DNA of 64,000 bases. Source: Aquimarina sp. U1-2 (lineage in GTDB: Bacteria; Bacteroidota; Bacteroidia; Flavobacteriales; Flavobacteriaceae). The position numbers and the translations under genes were made by a program. Positions 1 to 8,408 of this stretch are shown in pieces. The notes below the pieces were generated by a model that was not told the origin of the DNA, searched no databases, and worked only from the letters and a program-made list of their open reading frames with translations. The stretch is taken from NCBI RefSeq assembly GCF_017897595.1, contig NZ_JAGKIK010000002.1, forward strand, positions 62,001 through 126,000, in the 5' to 3' direction. The stretch's first letter is position 1; each line of letters opens with the position of its first letter.

Positions 1-63
1 TACATTGCTCTTGGCACCGTACTAACTTGTTTCAACATTCGAAATAAGTCAGAAATTTTAGAC

Positions 64-822
64 CTAACCTGAAAATTTTTGAAGACGCATCTGTTGTCCA
101 TCAAAAACAGCATAGGTGTAATGTGTTATCCAATCCCCCAAATTGGTATAACGCGATTTGTTATTTAACTCAATTTCCATAGGTAAGTGCCTATGTCCAA
201 ATACAAAATGATCTCGATGTTTATCTTCAAGTTTTCTTTTGCAATACTGTACCAACCATTCTTTATCTTCTCCTAAAAAGGTAACGTCTTCTTCTCCAGA
301 AATCAGTTTATTTTTTACTGAAAGATATTGAGCCAATTTCACACCAAGATCAGGATGCAACCACCGGTATAGCCATTTTGCTAACGGATTGGTAAACACC
401 TTTTTCATTCGCTTATACCCTTTATCCCCAGGTCCTAAACCATCCCCATGACCAATAAAAAAGGTAGTATCGTTAAACGTGAATTCTTGAGGTTTGTGAT
501 ATACAGGGATATTTAATTCTTCTTCAAAATAACCGTTCATCCAAAGATCATGATTACCTACAAAATAATAGACTGGAATTCCTGAATCTGTAATTTCGGC
601 AAGTTTTCCTAAGGTTCTGGTAAACCCTTTTGGTACTACCGTCTTATATTCGAACCAAAAATCGAAAAGATCACCTAGTAAGAAAATAGCTGCGGCATCT
701 TTCTGAATATCATGCAGCCACTTTACAAATTTTTGCTCTCTGGGAAAGCTTTCTTTTGTAGTAGGAGCCCCTAAGTGATTGTCGCTGGCAAAATATACTT
801 TTTTCCCTTCCGGAAGGTTCAT
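64..822 (-). CDS. lpxH: UDP-2,3-diacylglucosamine diphosphatase (LpxH)
   Basis: Metal-dependent phosphoesterase that removes UMP from UDP-2,3-diacylglucosamine in lipid A synthesis, acting at the inner face of the cytoplasmic membrane. The 252-residue protein shows the calcineurin-like motifs in order: SDNHLG near the N-terminus, GDLFDFWFEY, GNHD, GHGDGLGP and a C-terminal FGHRHLP. Length fits the family. It sits 32 bases downstream of the queD-like gene on the same strand, so the two are probably cotranscribed. The assignment rests on the motif set and the FDFWFE signature, which is typical of LpxH rather than of generic phosphoesterases. Confidence 0.9.
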   Translation of the reverse strand: MNLPEGKKVYFASDNHLGAPTTKESFPREQKFVKWLHDIQKDAAAIFLLGDLFDFWFEYKTVVPKGFTRTLGKLAEITDSGIPVYYFVGNHDLWMNGYFEEELNIPVYHKPQEFTFNDTTFFIGHGDGLGPGDKGYKRMKKVFTNPLAKWLYRWLHPDLGVKLAQYLSVKNKLISGEEDVTFLGEDKEWLVQYCKRKLEDKHRDHFVFGHRHLPMEIELNNKSRYTNLGDWITHYTYAVFDGQQMRLQKFSG

Positions 823-854
823 ATGTTCTATTTGAAATGTAAAGATAAGAAAAG

Positions 855-1310
855 CTAATCAGGATTTTCACTGGCATACCATTCTGCATAAGAGGTTTCT
901 GTTTCCTGAAGTTTAAGCGAATGTAAGGTAACATTTTTAGGCAACCTTGTTTTTATCTTTTCTGCAAAGTCGATGACCATGTTTTCACTAGTGGGTTGAT
1001 AGGATACAAGAATTACATTATGCCCTCTGTTTTTTAACTCCATAGCCAATTCTACATGAGGTGTATTTTTATTAAACACTGTTGCATGGTCAAATACATC
1101 TTCAATTTCTTCTTTTACAATTTTTTTGAGATCCCCAAAATCGATAACCATGCCCCATTTAACATGAGAAGTATCTGTGATAGGAGTACCAATAACGGTA
1201 ACACTTAATTTATAACTGTGACCATGAACATTTTTACATTTGCCATCGTACCCATAGAGGGCATGGCCGGTTTCAAAAGAAAATTGTTTGGTAATACGAA
1301 TTTTACTCAT
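855..1310 (-). CDS. queD: 6-carboxytetrahydropterin synthase / 6-pyruvoyl-tetrahydropterin synthase family
   Basis: A 151-residue enzyme of the PTPS/QueD family, which converts 7,8-dihydroneopterin triphosphate on the way to queuosine or tetrahydropterins. Zinc-binding histidines are visible in the GHAL and CKNVHGH segments. The cysteine in CKNVHGH matches the catalytic Cys of QueD. Further family landmarks are VIDFGDLK, DHATVFN, PTSENM and the C-terminal QETETSYAEW. It leads a two-gene transcript with lpxH, and a TAACTTTG box lies just upstream. QueD is preferred over mammalian-type PTPS because of the Cys/His-Gly-His spacing, but no other queuosine gene is in view. Confidence 0.82.
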   Translation of the reverse strand: MSKIRITKQFSFETGHALYGYDGKCKNVHGHSYKLSVTVIGTPITDTSHVKWGMVIDFGDLKKIVKEEIEDVFDHATVFNKNTPHVELAMELKNRGHNVILVSYQPTSENMVIDFAEKIKTRLPKNVTLHSLKLQETETSYAEWYASENPD

Positions 1311-1330
1311 TCTGAATACTATAATTTTTG

Positions 1331-1338
1331 CAAAGTTA
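1331..1338 (-). promoter_or_regulatory. Bacteroidota -7 box upstream of queD-lpxH
   Basis: Read on the minus strand this is TAACTTTG, matching the TAnnTTTG consensus of Bacteroidota promoters, about 20 bases before the queD start. No clear TTG lies 19 bases further upstream, so only the -7 element is supported. Confidence 0.45.
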
Positions 1339-1461
1339 CGAAGATTACCATCTATATCTTCTATTTATAGAACTGGTTTAACCCGAATTATGTATTATAA
1401 AATTTAATACGTTTCAAAATACCTTTAAAACAAACGTTGCGCTGTATTTTTCAATGTCACC

Positions 1462-1580
1462 ATAGCCCTTCGACTCCGTTCAGGGTAAACTGCTATGCTG
1501 AAACTTAGAAAACACTTGTTTTTTTGGCACCGCGAAAGGGGATTATACCTCGAGGCAGAGCCGTCTCGGGTATCCAATTT
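1462..1580. repeat. Intergenic repeat cluster (two dispersed families)
   Basis: The 487-base gap between queD and the next ORF contains two elements recurring in the window. At about 1466-1500 is a CTTCGACTCCGTTCAG-type element, whose inverted relative occurs inside the RHS gene near 40658. At 1527-1575 is a member of the GGCACCGCCAAAGGG family, here diverged to GGCACCGCGAAAGGGG and followed by CCTCGAGGCAGAGCC. No gene is seen in 1311-1797. Confidence 0.5.
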
Positions 1581-1797
1581 AAGACCACTTTGCTGTAAGC
1601 ATCAAAAAACAAGATCATCTCTTATCCTGGCTCTTGGTTCTAAAAGTCTTTGATATTTAATTTAACATAAAAATCATCAATACTATATTTTAAAAACACT
1701 ATTGTGCGAAGGTCTGTTTATTTTGTGTTAAAAACTTATTATAACTGCGCATTGTAGCATATCTATAAATAGGCGAACATATCCTATATTTGAACCT

Positions 1798-1899
1798 ATG
1801 TTAGATCATTTCTTTGAAAAAAACGGGCTTAAAATAGGTGTAGTTTTGATGGTATCTTACATAGCACTCATGCTATTCGTTATACTATTTACACCGTAA
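1798..1899 (+). CDS. Tiny putative single-span membrane protein (33 aa)
   Basis: An ATG-started ORF of 33 codons encodes a short polar N-terminus (MLDHFFEKNGLKIG) followed by a hydrophobic stretch (VVLMVSYIALMLFVILF) that would form one transmembrane helix. A TATATTTG box ends six bases before the ATG, which would imply a nearly leaderless message if it is the real promoter. A second tiny hydrophobic ORF follows 57 bases downstream on the same strand. No family is recognised. Coding status is uncertain because the ORF is so short. Confidence 0.4.
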   Translation: MLDHFFEKNGLKIGVVLMVSYIALMLFVILFTP

Positions 1900-1956
1900 A
1901 ATTTACTGTTTTTAAGTTTAAAACATATATAAATCATCTCTTAACACTAATTCATC

Positions 1957-2055
1957 ATGGGAAGAACTATTTTTATAAAATACCGACTAGAAATTGTAAT
2001 GTTATCGGCCTATTTGGCCACGCTTTGGATTCTTATATCAATGCTTACTTCATAA
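1957..2055 (+). CDS. Tiny putative membrane protein (32 aa)
   Basis: A 32-codon ORF, MGRTIFIKYRLEIVMLSAYL and then ATLWILISMLTS. It has a basic N-terminal patch and one hydrophobic segment, so an inside-positive single-span protein is likely. It follows the 33-residue hydrophobic ORF on the same strand and its last six bases overlap the end of the convergent MATE gene. The function is unknown. Two consecutive ORFs of the same size and membrane character make chance somewhat less likely. Confidence 0.35.
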   Translation: MGRTIFIKYRLEIVMLSAYLATLWILISMLTS

Positions 2056-3381
2056 AGATAAACGAACATATTTATTTCTAAATTTTATAATAAGCGTAAT
2101 GCCTCTTAAAAACATCCATACCGAAATAGCAATCCACACACCGTGAAGTTGTAAATCGAAGTATCGGGCGATCCATAGTGTAGGGATAAAACCTAAAAGC
2201 GTTGATCCTAATAATACATTGCGTAAGTATCCTGTTTCTCCTAATCCTTTAAAAATCCCATCACCCACAAATGCTAATGCATTAATAGGCAACATCAAAA
2301 CTACGATATAGAAAAAACCGGAAAAAATACTGAGTACTTCTTGGTCTTTTGAGAAAACAGATCCCAAAGTACCGGTAAACAATAGTCCTATACCGGCCAA
2401 TACACAAGCTACCAAAACTCCATATACATTTACCTTTTTAGCCATAGCTACCAAGGTTTTAAAATCCCGGGCACCAAGAAGTCTTCCGCCCAAAATATTA
2501 CCGGCACCGCCGTAACCATCGATGAAGAATGCAAAAAATAGCCAAAGTTGAACGGCTATACTATGGGCGGCTATGTATTTTGTGCCTAGTGTTGTAGCTT
2601 CTCTAACGGCTAATAGAAAAGTAACATTAAGAGCTAAAGATCGAATAAAAAGGTTACCACTCATGATAAGAAACCGTTTCATTTCTGGATGCCATAAGTT
2701 TTCTAAGCGTAAAGACACTTCAGTTTTTTTCAAGACCAAAACCAATGATAGTACCGCCATCAATATTTGTGAAAAAAGACTGGCCCATGCTGCGCCTTCC
2801 AGATGCATAGGAGCTAAAACTCCTTGTATGCCATAGACTAGCGCAAAATCTAATAAAATATTTACAAAAACACCGATTAAGGCGATAACCATAGGCCAAA
2901 ATGTATTTTGAAGCCCTCTAAAAATTCCAAAAACAGCAAAAACAAAGAGTGATAAAGGAAAACCCCAGACTCGAATGCTATAATAAGAGATACAGTATTC
3001 TAGTACTTGGCCTTCTGCTTTTAATATCATAAAAATTTCTTTTATGAACGGTACTGTTACAATTAATATGGTAATGCTTAATCCTATATTAAAAAGTATG
3101 GCTTGTGCAGGTAGTGTTTTAATTTCTTCTAATCTTCCGGCCCCTAAGTATTGCGATACGATAGCTGAAATTACCGACCTTGTTTGCGCCAATACCCAGA
3201 TAAGCATAGATAAAAATGACCCTACAATACCTACTGCGGCCAGAGAAGCGGTTCCTGTTACAGGTATATTACCTACAACTGCAGTATCTGTAGCTGATAA
3301 AATAGGCTCAGCTATACCCGAAATGATCGCAGGAACCGCCAATCGATTAATATTTCTGAAACTTATTACACTGCTCGTCAT
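2050..3381 (-). CDS. MATE family efflux transporter
   Basis: A 443-residue polytopic membrane protein with about twelve hydrophobic segments, the usual size for multidrug and toxic compound extrusion antiporters. The N-terminal region (RLAVPAIISGIAEPILSATD, then TAVVGNIP) and the SxxD / AxVG pattern are typical of the DinF-like MATE branch. It should exchange Na+ or H+ for organic cations or other metabolites across the inner membrane. It is monocistronic here, with a gap upstream and a convergent tiny ORF downstream. The substrate cannot be read from sequence. Confidence 0.88.
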   Translation of the reverse strand: MTSSVISFRNINRLAVPAIISGIAEPILSATDTAVVGNIPVTGTASLAAVGIVGSFLSMLIWVLAQTRSVISAIVSQYLGAGRLEEIKTLPAQAILFNIGLSITILIVTVPFIKEIFMILKAEGQVLEYCISYYSIRVWGFPLSLFVFAVFGIFRGLQNTFWPMVIALIGVFVNILLDFALVYGIQGVLAPMHLEGAAWASLFSQILMAVLSLVLVLKKTEVSLRLENLWHPEMKRFLIMSGNLFIRSLALNVTFLLAVREATTLGTKYIAAHSIAVQLWLFFAFFIDGYGGAGNILGGRLLGARDFKTLVAMAKKVNVYGVLVACVLAGIGLLFTGTLGSVFSKDQEVLSIFSGFFYIVVLMLPINALAFVGDGIFKGLGETGYLRNVLLGSTLLGFIPTLWIARYFDLQLHGVWIAISVWMFLRGITLIIKFRNKYVRLSL

Positions 3382-3639
3382 AGAAGTTGCTACTACTAAA
3401 TTGGTAATTTCACTTTGTTAGGGCTTCTTAATGTATTCTCCTTTAGAGTTCTCTTACTAATTATACTGATTTATAGATGTGTAGTAAGGTTGAGGATGAT
3501 ATTTACATCTAATGAACTTATTTGGTGCATCATTCTTAAACCACTAACATCACAAAATTTTTTAAAATTCAAAAGTACTATCTTTATAATGTAGAACATA
3601 ACATTCTTAGAAATTAATGAATATCCGTAATCAATCATA

Positions 3640-3725
3640 TAGCACTGTCTCCTCGAGCGCAGTGGAGAGGTTGGTAAATCCAACGAGCTCTAAATCAGGT
3701 CTCGACTGCGCTCGACTAGACATTA
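3640..3725. repeat. Inverted CGAGCGCAGT / ACTGCGCTCG intergenic element
   Basis: The gap 3382-3860 has no gene. It contains a CTCGAGCGCAGTGGAGAGG arm and, about 45 bases later, a GTCTCGACTGCGCTCGACT arm that can pair with it. This belongs to the same broad REP-like family (GACTGCGCTCGA and relatives) seen near 1466 and 40658. It could fold in the transcript or serve as a mobile REP. Confidence 0.4.
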
Positions 3726-3824
3726 AAGTTAATTTTATGATGTATAGCGGATATTCAATAAAAATTTTAAGAAAAGTAGCTTTCTATATACTGTTCATAT
3801 AAGGTGCGAAATCATATAAAATTG

Positions 3825-3832
3825 TAATTTTG
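3825..3832 (+). promoter_or_regulatory. -7 box upstream of the universal stress gene
   Basis: TAATTTTG matches the TAnnTTTG consensus and lies 28 bases before the ATG. No TTG is found at the usual -33 distance. Confidence 0.4.
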
Positions 3833-3860
3833 TAAGTTAGATCACAAATCGTAGTAAGTA

Positions 3861-4661
3861 ATGAAGAATATATTGGTTCCTTTAGGATTATCAGACAACT
3901 CAATTACCTTAACCAGGATTCAATACGCCATAGATTTGGCAAAAGAAATGGGAGGAACAGTGTATGTAACACAAGTGTTTCAGCAATTGCCAAGATCTGG
4001 TAGTCTTCCCTCTGTAAATCAAACGTTAAAAGATATCACAGCAACTACTATTGAAGAACAAATAGCCACACTCGACAAAAAAGGTGTCAAGGTAATTGCA
4101 CTTCCCCTTACAGGAGATTTACTTGAGGCTATTCCTAAATTTAATTTAGAGCATTCGATTAGTTTATTAGTCTTAGGCGCAGAAAGTGGGGGAGTAAAAG
4201 ATCCATATTTTCTAGGGGAAACCTCTGGGAGTTTAGTCAAAAACACAGAAATCCCCGTATTGATCGTACCCGAAAATTTTACCTTTACGCCTATTCAAAA
4301 AGTTTTAATGGCGGTCAAATCGGGAAATGTAAAAAAGAAAAATGCTTTACTACCTATAAAAGAAATTTTAACTACATTTGAAGCCGAAATCAAGCTGCTT
4401 CAAGTAAAAACATTAGATTTTATTCCTGAAGATGCTGATATTAAAGAGGAACTGGCATCTATAATAACAGCTCATCAATCTTCAGAAAATGCAACTTTAT
4501 TTCAAGGGGTTCTAGAACATCTTAATGAAAATCATCCAGATTTATTATGTGTTTTTAGACGGAAACGAGGTTTTTTTGCCAAGCTTTGGGAAGAAAATAC
4601 GGTGCTAAAAAAGGATTTTGAAAGTAGGATCCCATTATTGATTTTACGAGGTTCTGATTAA
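3861..4661 (+). CDS. Universal stress protein, tandem UspA domains
   Basis: A 266-residue cytoplasmic protein with two Usp folds. The first domain runs from MKNILVPLGLSDNS to about residue 140, with an LGAESGG segment and a GSLVKNTEIPVLIVP end typical of UspA. The second, more degenerate domain (IQKVLMAVKSGN onwards) ends ESRIPLLILRG. Such proteins bind nucleotides or adenylates and modulate stress survival. It ends seven bases before tRNA-Ala, so the tRNA may be read from this transcript. The second domain lacks a clear glycine-rich ATP loop. Confidence 0.85.
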   Translation: MKNILVPLGLSDNSITLTRIQYAIDLAKEMGGTVYVTQVFQQLPRSGSLPSVNQTLKDITATTIEEQIATLDKKGVKVIALPLTGDLLEAIPKFNLEHSISLLVLGAESGGVKDPYFLGETSGSLVKNTEIPVLIVPENFTFTPIQKVLMAVKSGNVKKKNALLPIKEILTTFEAEIKLLQVKTLDFIPEDADIKEELASIITAHQSSENATLFQGVLEHLNENHPDLLCVFRRKRGFFAKLWEENTVLKKDFESRIPLLILRGSD

Positions 4662-4668
4662 AAAATAC

Positions 4669-4742
4669 GGGGATGTAGCTCAGCTGGCTAGAGTGCTTGA
4701 CTGGCAGTCAAGAGGTCGTGGGTTCGAGTCCCATCTTCTCCA
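4669..4742 (+). tRNA. tRNA-Ala (anticodon GGC)
   Basis: A full cloverleaf can be drawn. The acceptor stem GGGGATG pairs with CTTCTCC and includes the G3:U70 wobble pair that marks alanine tRNAs, with A73 as discriminator. The anticodon stem CTTGA/TCAAG holds the loop CTGGCAG, giving anticodon GGC. The T-arm has the GGTTCGAGTCC sequence. CCA is not encoded. Accessory and decayed genes follow directly, as is common beside tRNA integration sites. Confidence 0.95.
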
Positions 4743-4750
4743 CTGATTAC

Positions 4751-4788
4751 CAAAGAGTTGTGATAAAAAATATCATGGCTCTTTTTTG
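4751..4788 (+). terminator. Rho-independent terminator after tRNA-Ala
   Basis: AGAGTTGTGATA pairs with TATCATGGCTCT (two G:U pairs) around an A5 loop and runs into TTTTTTGTTT. It would end the usp/tRNA transcript. Confidence 0.75.
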
Positions 4789-4789
4789 T

Positions 4790-5187
4790 TTGCATACTAT
4801 TTGCATATTTTTGAGTCTAGTTTAGCAAAGAATTTTAGAAATTATTCTTTGTTTTTTTAATCTTTCAAATATAATTTGAAGTATAAAACTAAAATATTAG
4901 AAAGTGTAATGCCCTCAAGTTATAACTCGAATAAGCCTGGTTGAACAATCTGCCATTTAAAGTCATTTGCCCCTGAGTTATGATTACTCCAACAGGCCAA
5001 AAACTAGCCTTTCAAACATTATAATATTGATTACACTTTTCTTTAATATTTAATAGCCCTCAAATGTTTATAATTCTTTTGATAACTGATAAGGAAAGTA
5101 TTCTGATGTAGACAAGGCTTTTACTAAATTAGTTCTTGAGTGGAAACGTCTGTTACGACCAAACAATTTCTTATACTTTAAATATTA
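4790..5187. other. Non-coding, AT-rich gap
   Basis: No convincing ORF, RNA gene or strong hairpin was found between the tRNA terminator and the ATPase remnant. No repeat of the tRNA 3' end that could mark an integration boundary was noticed by eye. Confidence 0.4.
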
Positions 5188-5748
5188 ATGCTCAAAAGAC
5201 TGATAATAATTAACTCCGATATATACTCAAAGGCGGATATAGAACTTGATAACTGTAATTCTCTTCAAATTGTTGGACCGAATAATATTGGGAAAAGTAC
5301 ATTGATTTATGCTCTTAACTTTTTATTTATAATTGACGGTAGAGAAATGACATTTAGCGGGAATAGGATAGGAGATAAAACAACTTTCAATCATTATTTC
5401 CCATCTATAAATTCTAGTTTTATTGTTTTTGAGATTTTCTAAAATCGGTACTATTCTATTTTAGTAAAAAAGAATGCAGAAGGCAACCTAGATTACTATA
5501 AAATTGATAGTGAATATAAAGAAGAATTATACTTCACCAAAGATGTCAATGGGCTAAAATTAAGTAAATTCGATTCCTTATTATCTGAATTTACTATAAA
5601 CGGAATAGAATACAGCAAATTCACAAACCGTAAAGATGTTTTTAATTTTATTTATCAGAAAGGCAAAAGGAATAGTGCGGTTGTCTGGTTAAATCAAAAT
5701 GTAAACCAAGATGGTCGTGGAATAAGTAACAATTTTTCAAAAATCTGA
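5188..5748 (+). pseudogene. AAA/SMC-like ATPase N-terminal fragment with in-frame stop
   Basis: The first 84 codons read MLKRLIIINSDIYSKADIEL and continue to a Walker A loop GPNNIGKST at residues 30-38, as in SMC/RecF-like ATPases of defence systems. A TAA at 5440-5442 interrupts the frame. The same frame then stays open for another 101 codons (NRYYSILVKKNAEGNLDYY and onwards) to TGA at 5746. Walker B and signature regions are absent, so the gene is both nonsense-mutated and truncated. It lies in the accessory stretch after tRNA-Ala. The original partner genes cannot be identified. Confidence 0.65.
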
Positions 5749-5848
5749 AGTTCCCCCCAAAAATAGAACAGAGAGTTAAATTCAAAAATTAATAACTTTA
5801 CTGTATTGTGAACTTACACTGAAAAACAAATTATAGATAAGTAAATTA

Positions 5849-6379
5849 ATGAAAAATTATATTTTCACTTTAGTAATAATATGCATTTATTTAACGAATT
5901 GTACTTCCAAAAAAGAAAAAACGAAAGAAAAAACAAAAGAAAACAATAGCTCTTACGAAGTGGTGGATGAAATATCTTTTGATGAGACAAAAGATGACCC
6001 CAATTTCAAAGTATGTAATAATTATATATTTCAATATTTTAATAACTCTGATGGATTAGTATATGAAGGAGAAAAACCTATGCTAGACAAATTATTTTTT
6101 GACAAATACAATTCTGAAATAGTTGAAAAACAAAGTGGACTAATTAGGATTCGTTTTATCGTAAATTGTAAAGCTGAAACAGGTAGATTTAGATTGTTAG
6201 GTATGGACAACAATTATCAGGAGAAAGTTTTTGATGAAAATATTACATCTCAACTTTTAAACATTACTAAAGACCTTAGAGGCTGGGGAGTACAAACATA
6301 TAAGGATATGAATATAGATTATTATCAATACATCATATTTGTAATTGAAAATGGAAAAATAACAAAAATTCTACCTTGA
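5849..6379 (+). CDS. Predicted lipoprotein, unknown function (possible TonB C-terminal-like fold)
   Basis: A 176-residue protein with a lipoprotein signal (hydrophobic core, then LTNC) and a Lys/Glu-rich linker (TSKKEKTKEKTKENN) that would hold the mature domain away from the membrane. The C-terminal half contains SGLIRIRFIVNCKAETGRF and ends YIIFVIENGKITKILP. That pattern resembles the beta-strand layout of TonB C-terminal domains, but this is only a resemblance. The next gene starts two bases after its stop, so the two form an operon. Codon use is strongly AT-biased. Confidence 0.6.
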   Translation: MKNYIFTLVIICIYLTNCTSKKEKTKEKTKENNSSYEVVDEISFDETKDDPNFKVCNNYIFQYFNNSDGLVYEGEKPMLDKLFFDKYNSEIVEKQSGLIRIRFIVNCKAETGRFRLLGMDNNYQEKVFDENITSQLLNITKDLRGWGVQTYKDMNIDYYQYIIFVIENGKITKILP

Positions 6380-6381
6380 CC

Positions 6382-7215
6382 ATGAAAGCCATCCCTTTTT
6401 TATCGTTTTTGACTGTAAGCATCTCTTATTGCCAACTACCAAATTGTAATTTGTTTTTATCCAAAAAAGACACATTGCAATATAATGCTTGCAAATTTCT
6501 TGAAAAAAATGAGCATAAATATTATCAATTTGACAAACGTTATCATGATATATTTGATGAAGCTTTAAAGATTTGTCCTTTCTTCGCGTATGCATATAGA
6601 GAAAGAGCTGCTCCTTATATAAAAAGTGGGAATTTTTTAGTTTGGAAGCAAAATATGGATAAAGCAGTAAAGTATAATCCCGTAGTTTATCTGCCTGTAA
6701 GAGCTTCACTTCGATATAAATTTTTTGCTGATTATAAAGGAGCCTTAAAAGATATCGATTCATTAAGCACTATTATTTCTCATGACATTGGATATAGTTC
6801 TAATGGTACTTATCATTTAAATATTGTCAAAGGACTATGTTTAAAAGCTTTAGACAGAATTGATGAAGCTATTGAAATTATAACAAAACAAAGTGAAATT
6901 GAAGGAGATTTTTCTATGTACAATCACTTGCATCTTGGAGTTCTTTATATAGAAAAAAAAGACTACCATAAGGCGTTAACTTGTTTTGAAAAACAATATA
7001 GAGTTAACAACATAGCTGAAAACCACTATTATTCTGCAATCTGCTATAAAAATCTCAACAATCTTAATATGGCGCTAGCAAAATTAAATGAAGCACTAAT
7101 CCTTTATAAATCAAAAAATAAAATGATTGACCCTTATAACGAATTATTTGATCAGATATACTTATCAGATATTAATAGAGAAATCGATTTAATTAAAAAA
7201 AGAATAAATAACTAA
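6382..7215 (+). CDS. Secreted/periplasmic TPR-repeat protein
   Basis: The ATG at 6382 is chosen because it begins a plausible signal peptide (MKAIPFLSFLTVSISYC) and follows the upstream stop by two bases; an in-frame TTG lies two codons earlier. The 277-residue product carries several helical pairs with TPR character, for example CLKALDRIDEAIEI, HLGVLYIEKKDYHKALTCFE and YSAICYKNLNNLNMALAKL. TPRs mediate protein contacts, and the partner may be the lipoprotein encoded just upstream. No enzyme motif is visible. Similar tandem lipoprotein/TPR pairs are common in Bacteroidota accessory regions. Confidence 0.65.
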   Translation: MKAIPFLSFLTVSISYCQLPNCNLFLSKKDTLQYNACKFLEKNEHKYYQFDKRYHDIFDEALKICPFFAYAYRERAAPYIKSGNFLVWKQNMDKAVKYNPVVYLPVRASLRYKFFADYKGALKDIDSLSTIISHDIGYSSNGTYHLNIVKGLCLKALDRIDEAIEIITKQSEIEGDFSMYNHLHLGVLYIEKKDYHKALTCFEKQYRVNNIAENHYYSAICYKNLNNLNMALAKLNEALILYKSKNKMIDPYNELFDQIYLSDINREIDLIKKRINN

Positions 7216-7419
7216 GGGAATCCTTGGAATTGATAATCGACCCTGAGTAATAAGACACTGTCCAATATTTTGTGTAAACAAATAAAAGCGAGTTTGACTT
7301 TTTATTACTTTTTTAATAGCCCTTGCCGTCAGCATACTTCATTTAGCGATACTAAATACCAGGATAAGATTGTATAAAGAAAATCGTTTTCCATCAAAAT
7401 TCTAAATAGTACCTACGTA

Positions 7420-7450
7420 AACTAAACTACCTTAGGGCAAGCCTATGAGC
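7420..7450 (-). repeat. Inverted copy of CCCGAGGTAGTTTA repeat
   Basis: AAACTACCTTAGGGCAAGCC is the reverse-strand form of the GGCTTGCCC(C/T)GAGGTAGTTT element found near 60911 and elsewhere. It lies in the 7216-7632 gap, which shows no gene. Confidence 0.4.
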
Positions 7451-7632
7451 ATTTACATTTCGATTATTGAGTAAATTTTTCTGATCCTTTCTTAATAATG
7501 AAACATAGTGAATAACTGATTTTCTTTGCTCTACATCCTATCAATACGCAGTACTATTAAAAAAATGAAAAATAAAAAAGGAGTTTTTCATTCTAGGTTG
7601 TTCTATTAATACAGTCATTTAAATAAAGTTTT

Positions 7633-7755
7633 ATGTTAAGTAAAAGAAGAGTATTTAAAGATAAAATGTTGGTAGGGGGTATATTTATCATCTCCTATTG
7701 TTTCTTTCTTACGTACTTTATCATTAGAGAATATTTGAATTTCATCTTTAACTGA
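7633..7755 (+). CDS. Small putative membrane protein (40 aa)
   Basis: An ATG-started ORF with a basic N-terminus (MLSKRRVFKDKM) and one strongly hydrophobic helix (LVGGIFIISYCFFLTYFII), a normal layout for a small inner-membrane protein. A good terminator hairpin begins 43 bases after its stop, which supports a real transcript ending here. No family is recognised. Confidence 0.45.
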   Translation: MLSKRRVFKDKMLVGGIFIISYCFFLTYFIIREYLNFIFN

Positions 7756-7797
7756 CTATAAACTACCAAGCATTTCCCCCAAAATATTTCTTTTAAG

Positions 7798-7838
7798 AAA
7801 CCTCTTTGTATTGCGTTGGTACATAGAGGTTTTTTTAA
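7798..7838 (+). terminator. Rho-independent terminator after the 40-aa ORF
   Basis: AAACCTCTTTGTA pairs with TACATAGAGGTTT (one bulge) and is followed by a T-run. The stem is strong for this AT-rich region. Confidence 0.75.
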
Positions 7839-8012
7839 TTTGGAGTATTTCACATCTCATTACTACTAAATTTAGGTCAATTTGGTATAAAGCTTTTAGA
7901 ACAGGAGTCAAATTAAAAGATAGTCTTGCTTTTTAATACTCACGATAAAGTAGTCTCAATTTTGATACCCTAACAACTATCTCGAGAATATGTTTATTTT
8001 CTACAAAAAACA

Positions 8013-8101
8013 ACCCCCGGCTAACTACTTCCGGGGGTCTGAATTGAAACTTAATTGTATTTAACACAAACTCAACTTATACTAATTATGATAGTTTCAA
8101 T
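8013..8101 (-). repeat. Structured hairpin element, copy 1
   Basis: A GC hairpin (ACCCCCGG at 8013-8020 / CCGGGGGT at 8031-8038) is followed by a perfect 8-bp inverted repeat, ATTGAAAC at 8043-8050 and GTTTCAAT at 8094-8101. Its loop contains ACAAACTCAACTTATA at 8066-8081. The same architecture recurs at 8409-8495. On the minus strand the GC hairpin is followed by GTTGTTTTTTG and would work as a terminator. The rest of 7838-8513 shows no gene. Confidence 0.6.
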
Positions 8102-8123
8102 TTTGTTTTTATAGGGTTGCTTT

Positions 8124-8140
8124 GGCTTTGCGAATATAAG
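8124..8140. repeat. GGCTTTGCGAATATAAG motif
   Basis: This 17-base stretch is matched at 16 of 17 positions at 22272-22288, where it again lies next to a minus-strand terminator hairpin. Confidence 0.4.
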
Positions 8141-8408
8141 CGCTATACGCATACTATTGTACATTAAATGCAATCGTAATCAATATTTAACAATGCCGTA
8201 ATACCTTGATAAAATCATTAGTTTTAACACATTGAAAATCAAATTTCACTGATTTTTTCATACGTTTTATAAGGTAATTATTATCATATTCTGAATGTCT
8301 TTAGCTTCGCTTTTTATTTATTTTTTATTTCTGATCTCTTACTATCAAATTTTATGCCCAATCGGGCAACTATTTGGCAATAATTCTTTGACCATTTAAT
8401 TTATAATC

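Noticed and set aside
3471..3802. Short ORFs on both strands in the MATE/usp gap
   Set aside because: They run through a palindromic repeat (CGAGCGCAGT/ACTGCGCTCG), show no motif and lack plausible starts.
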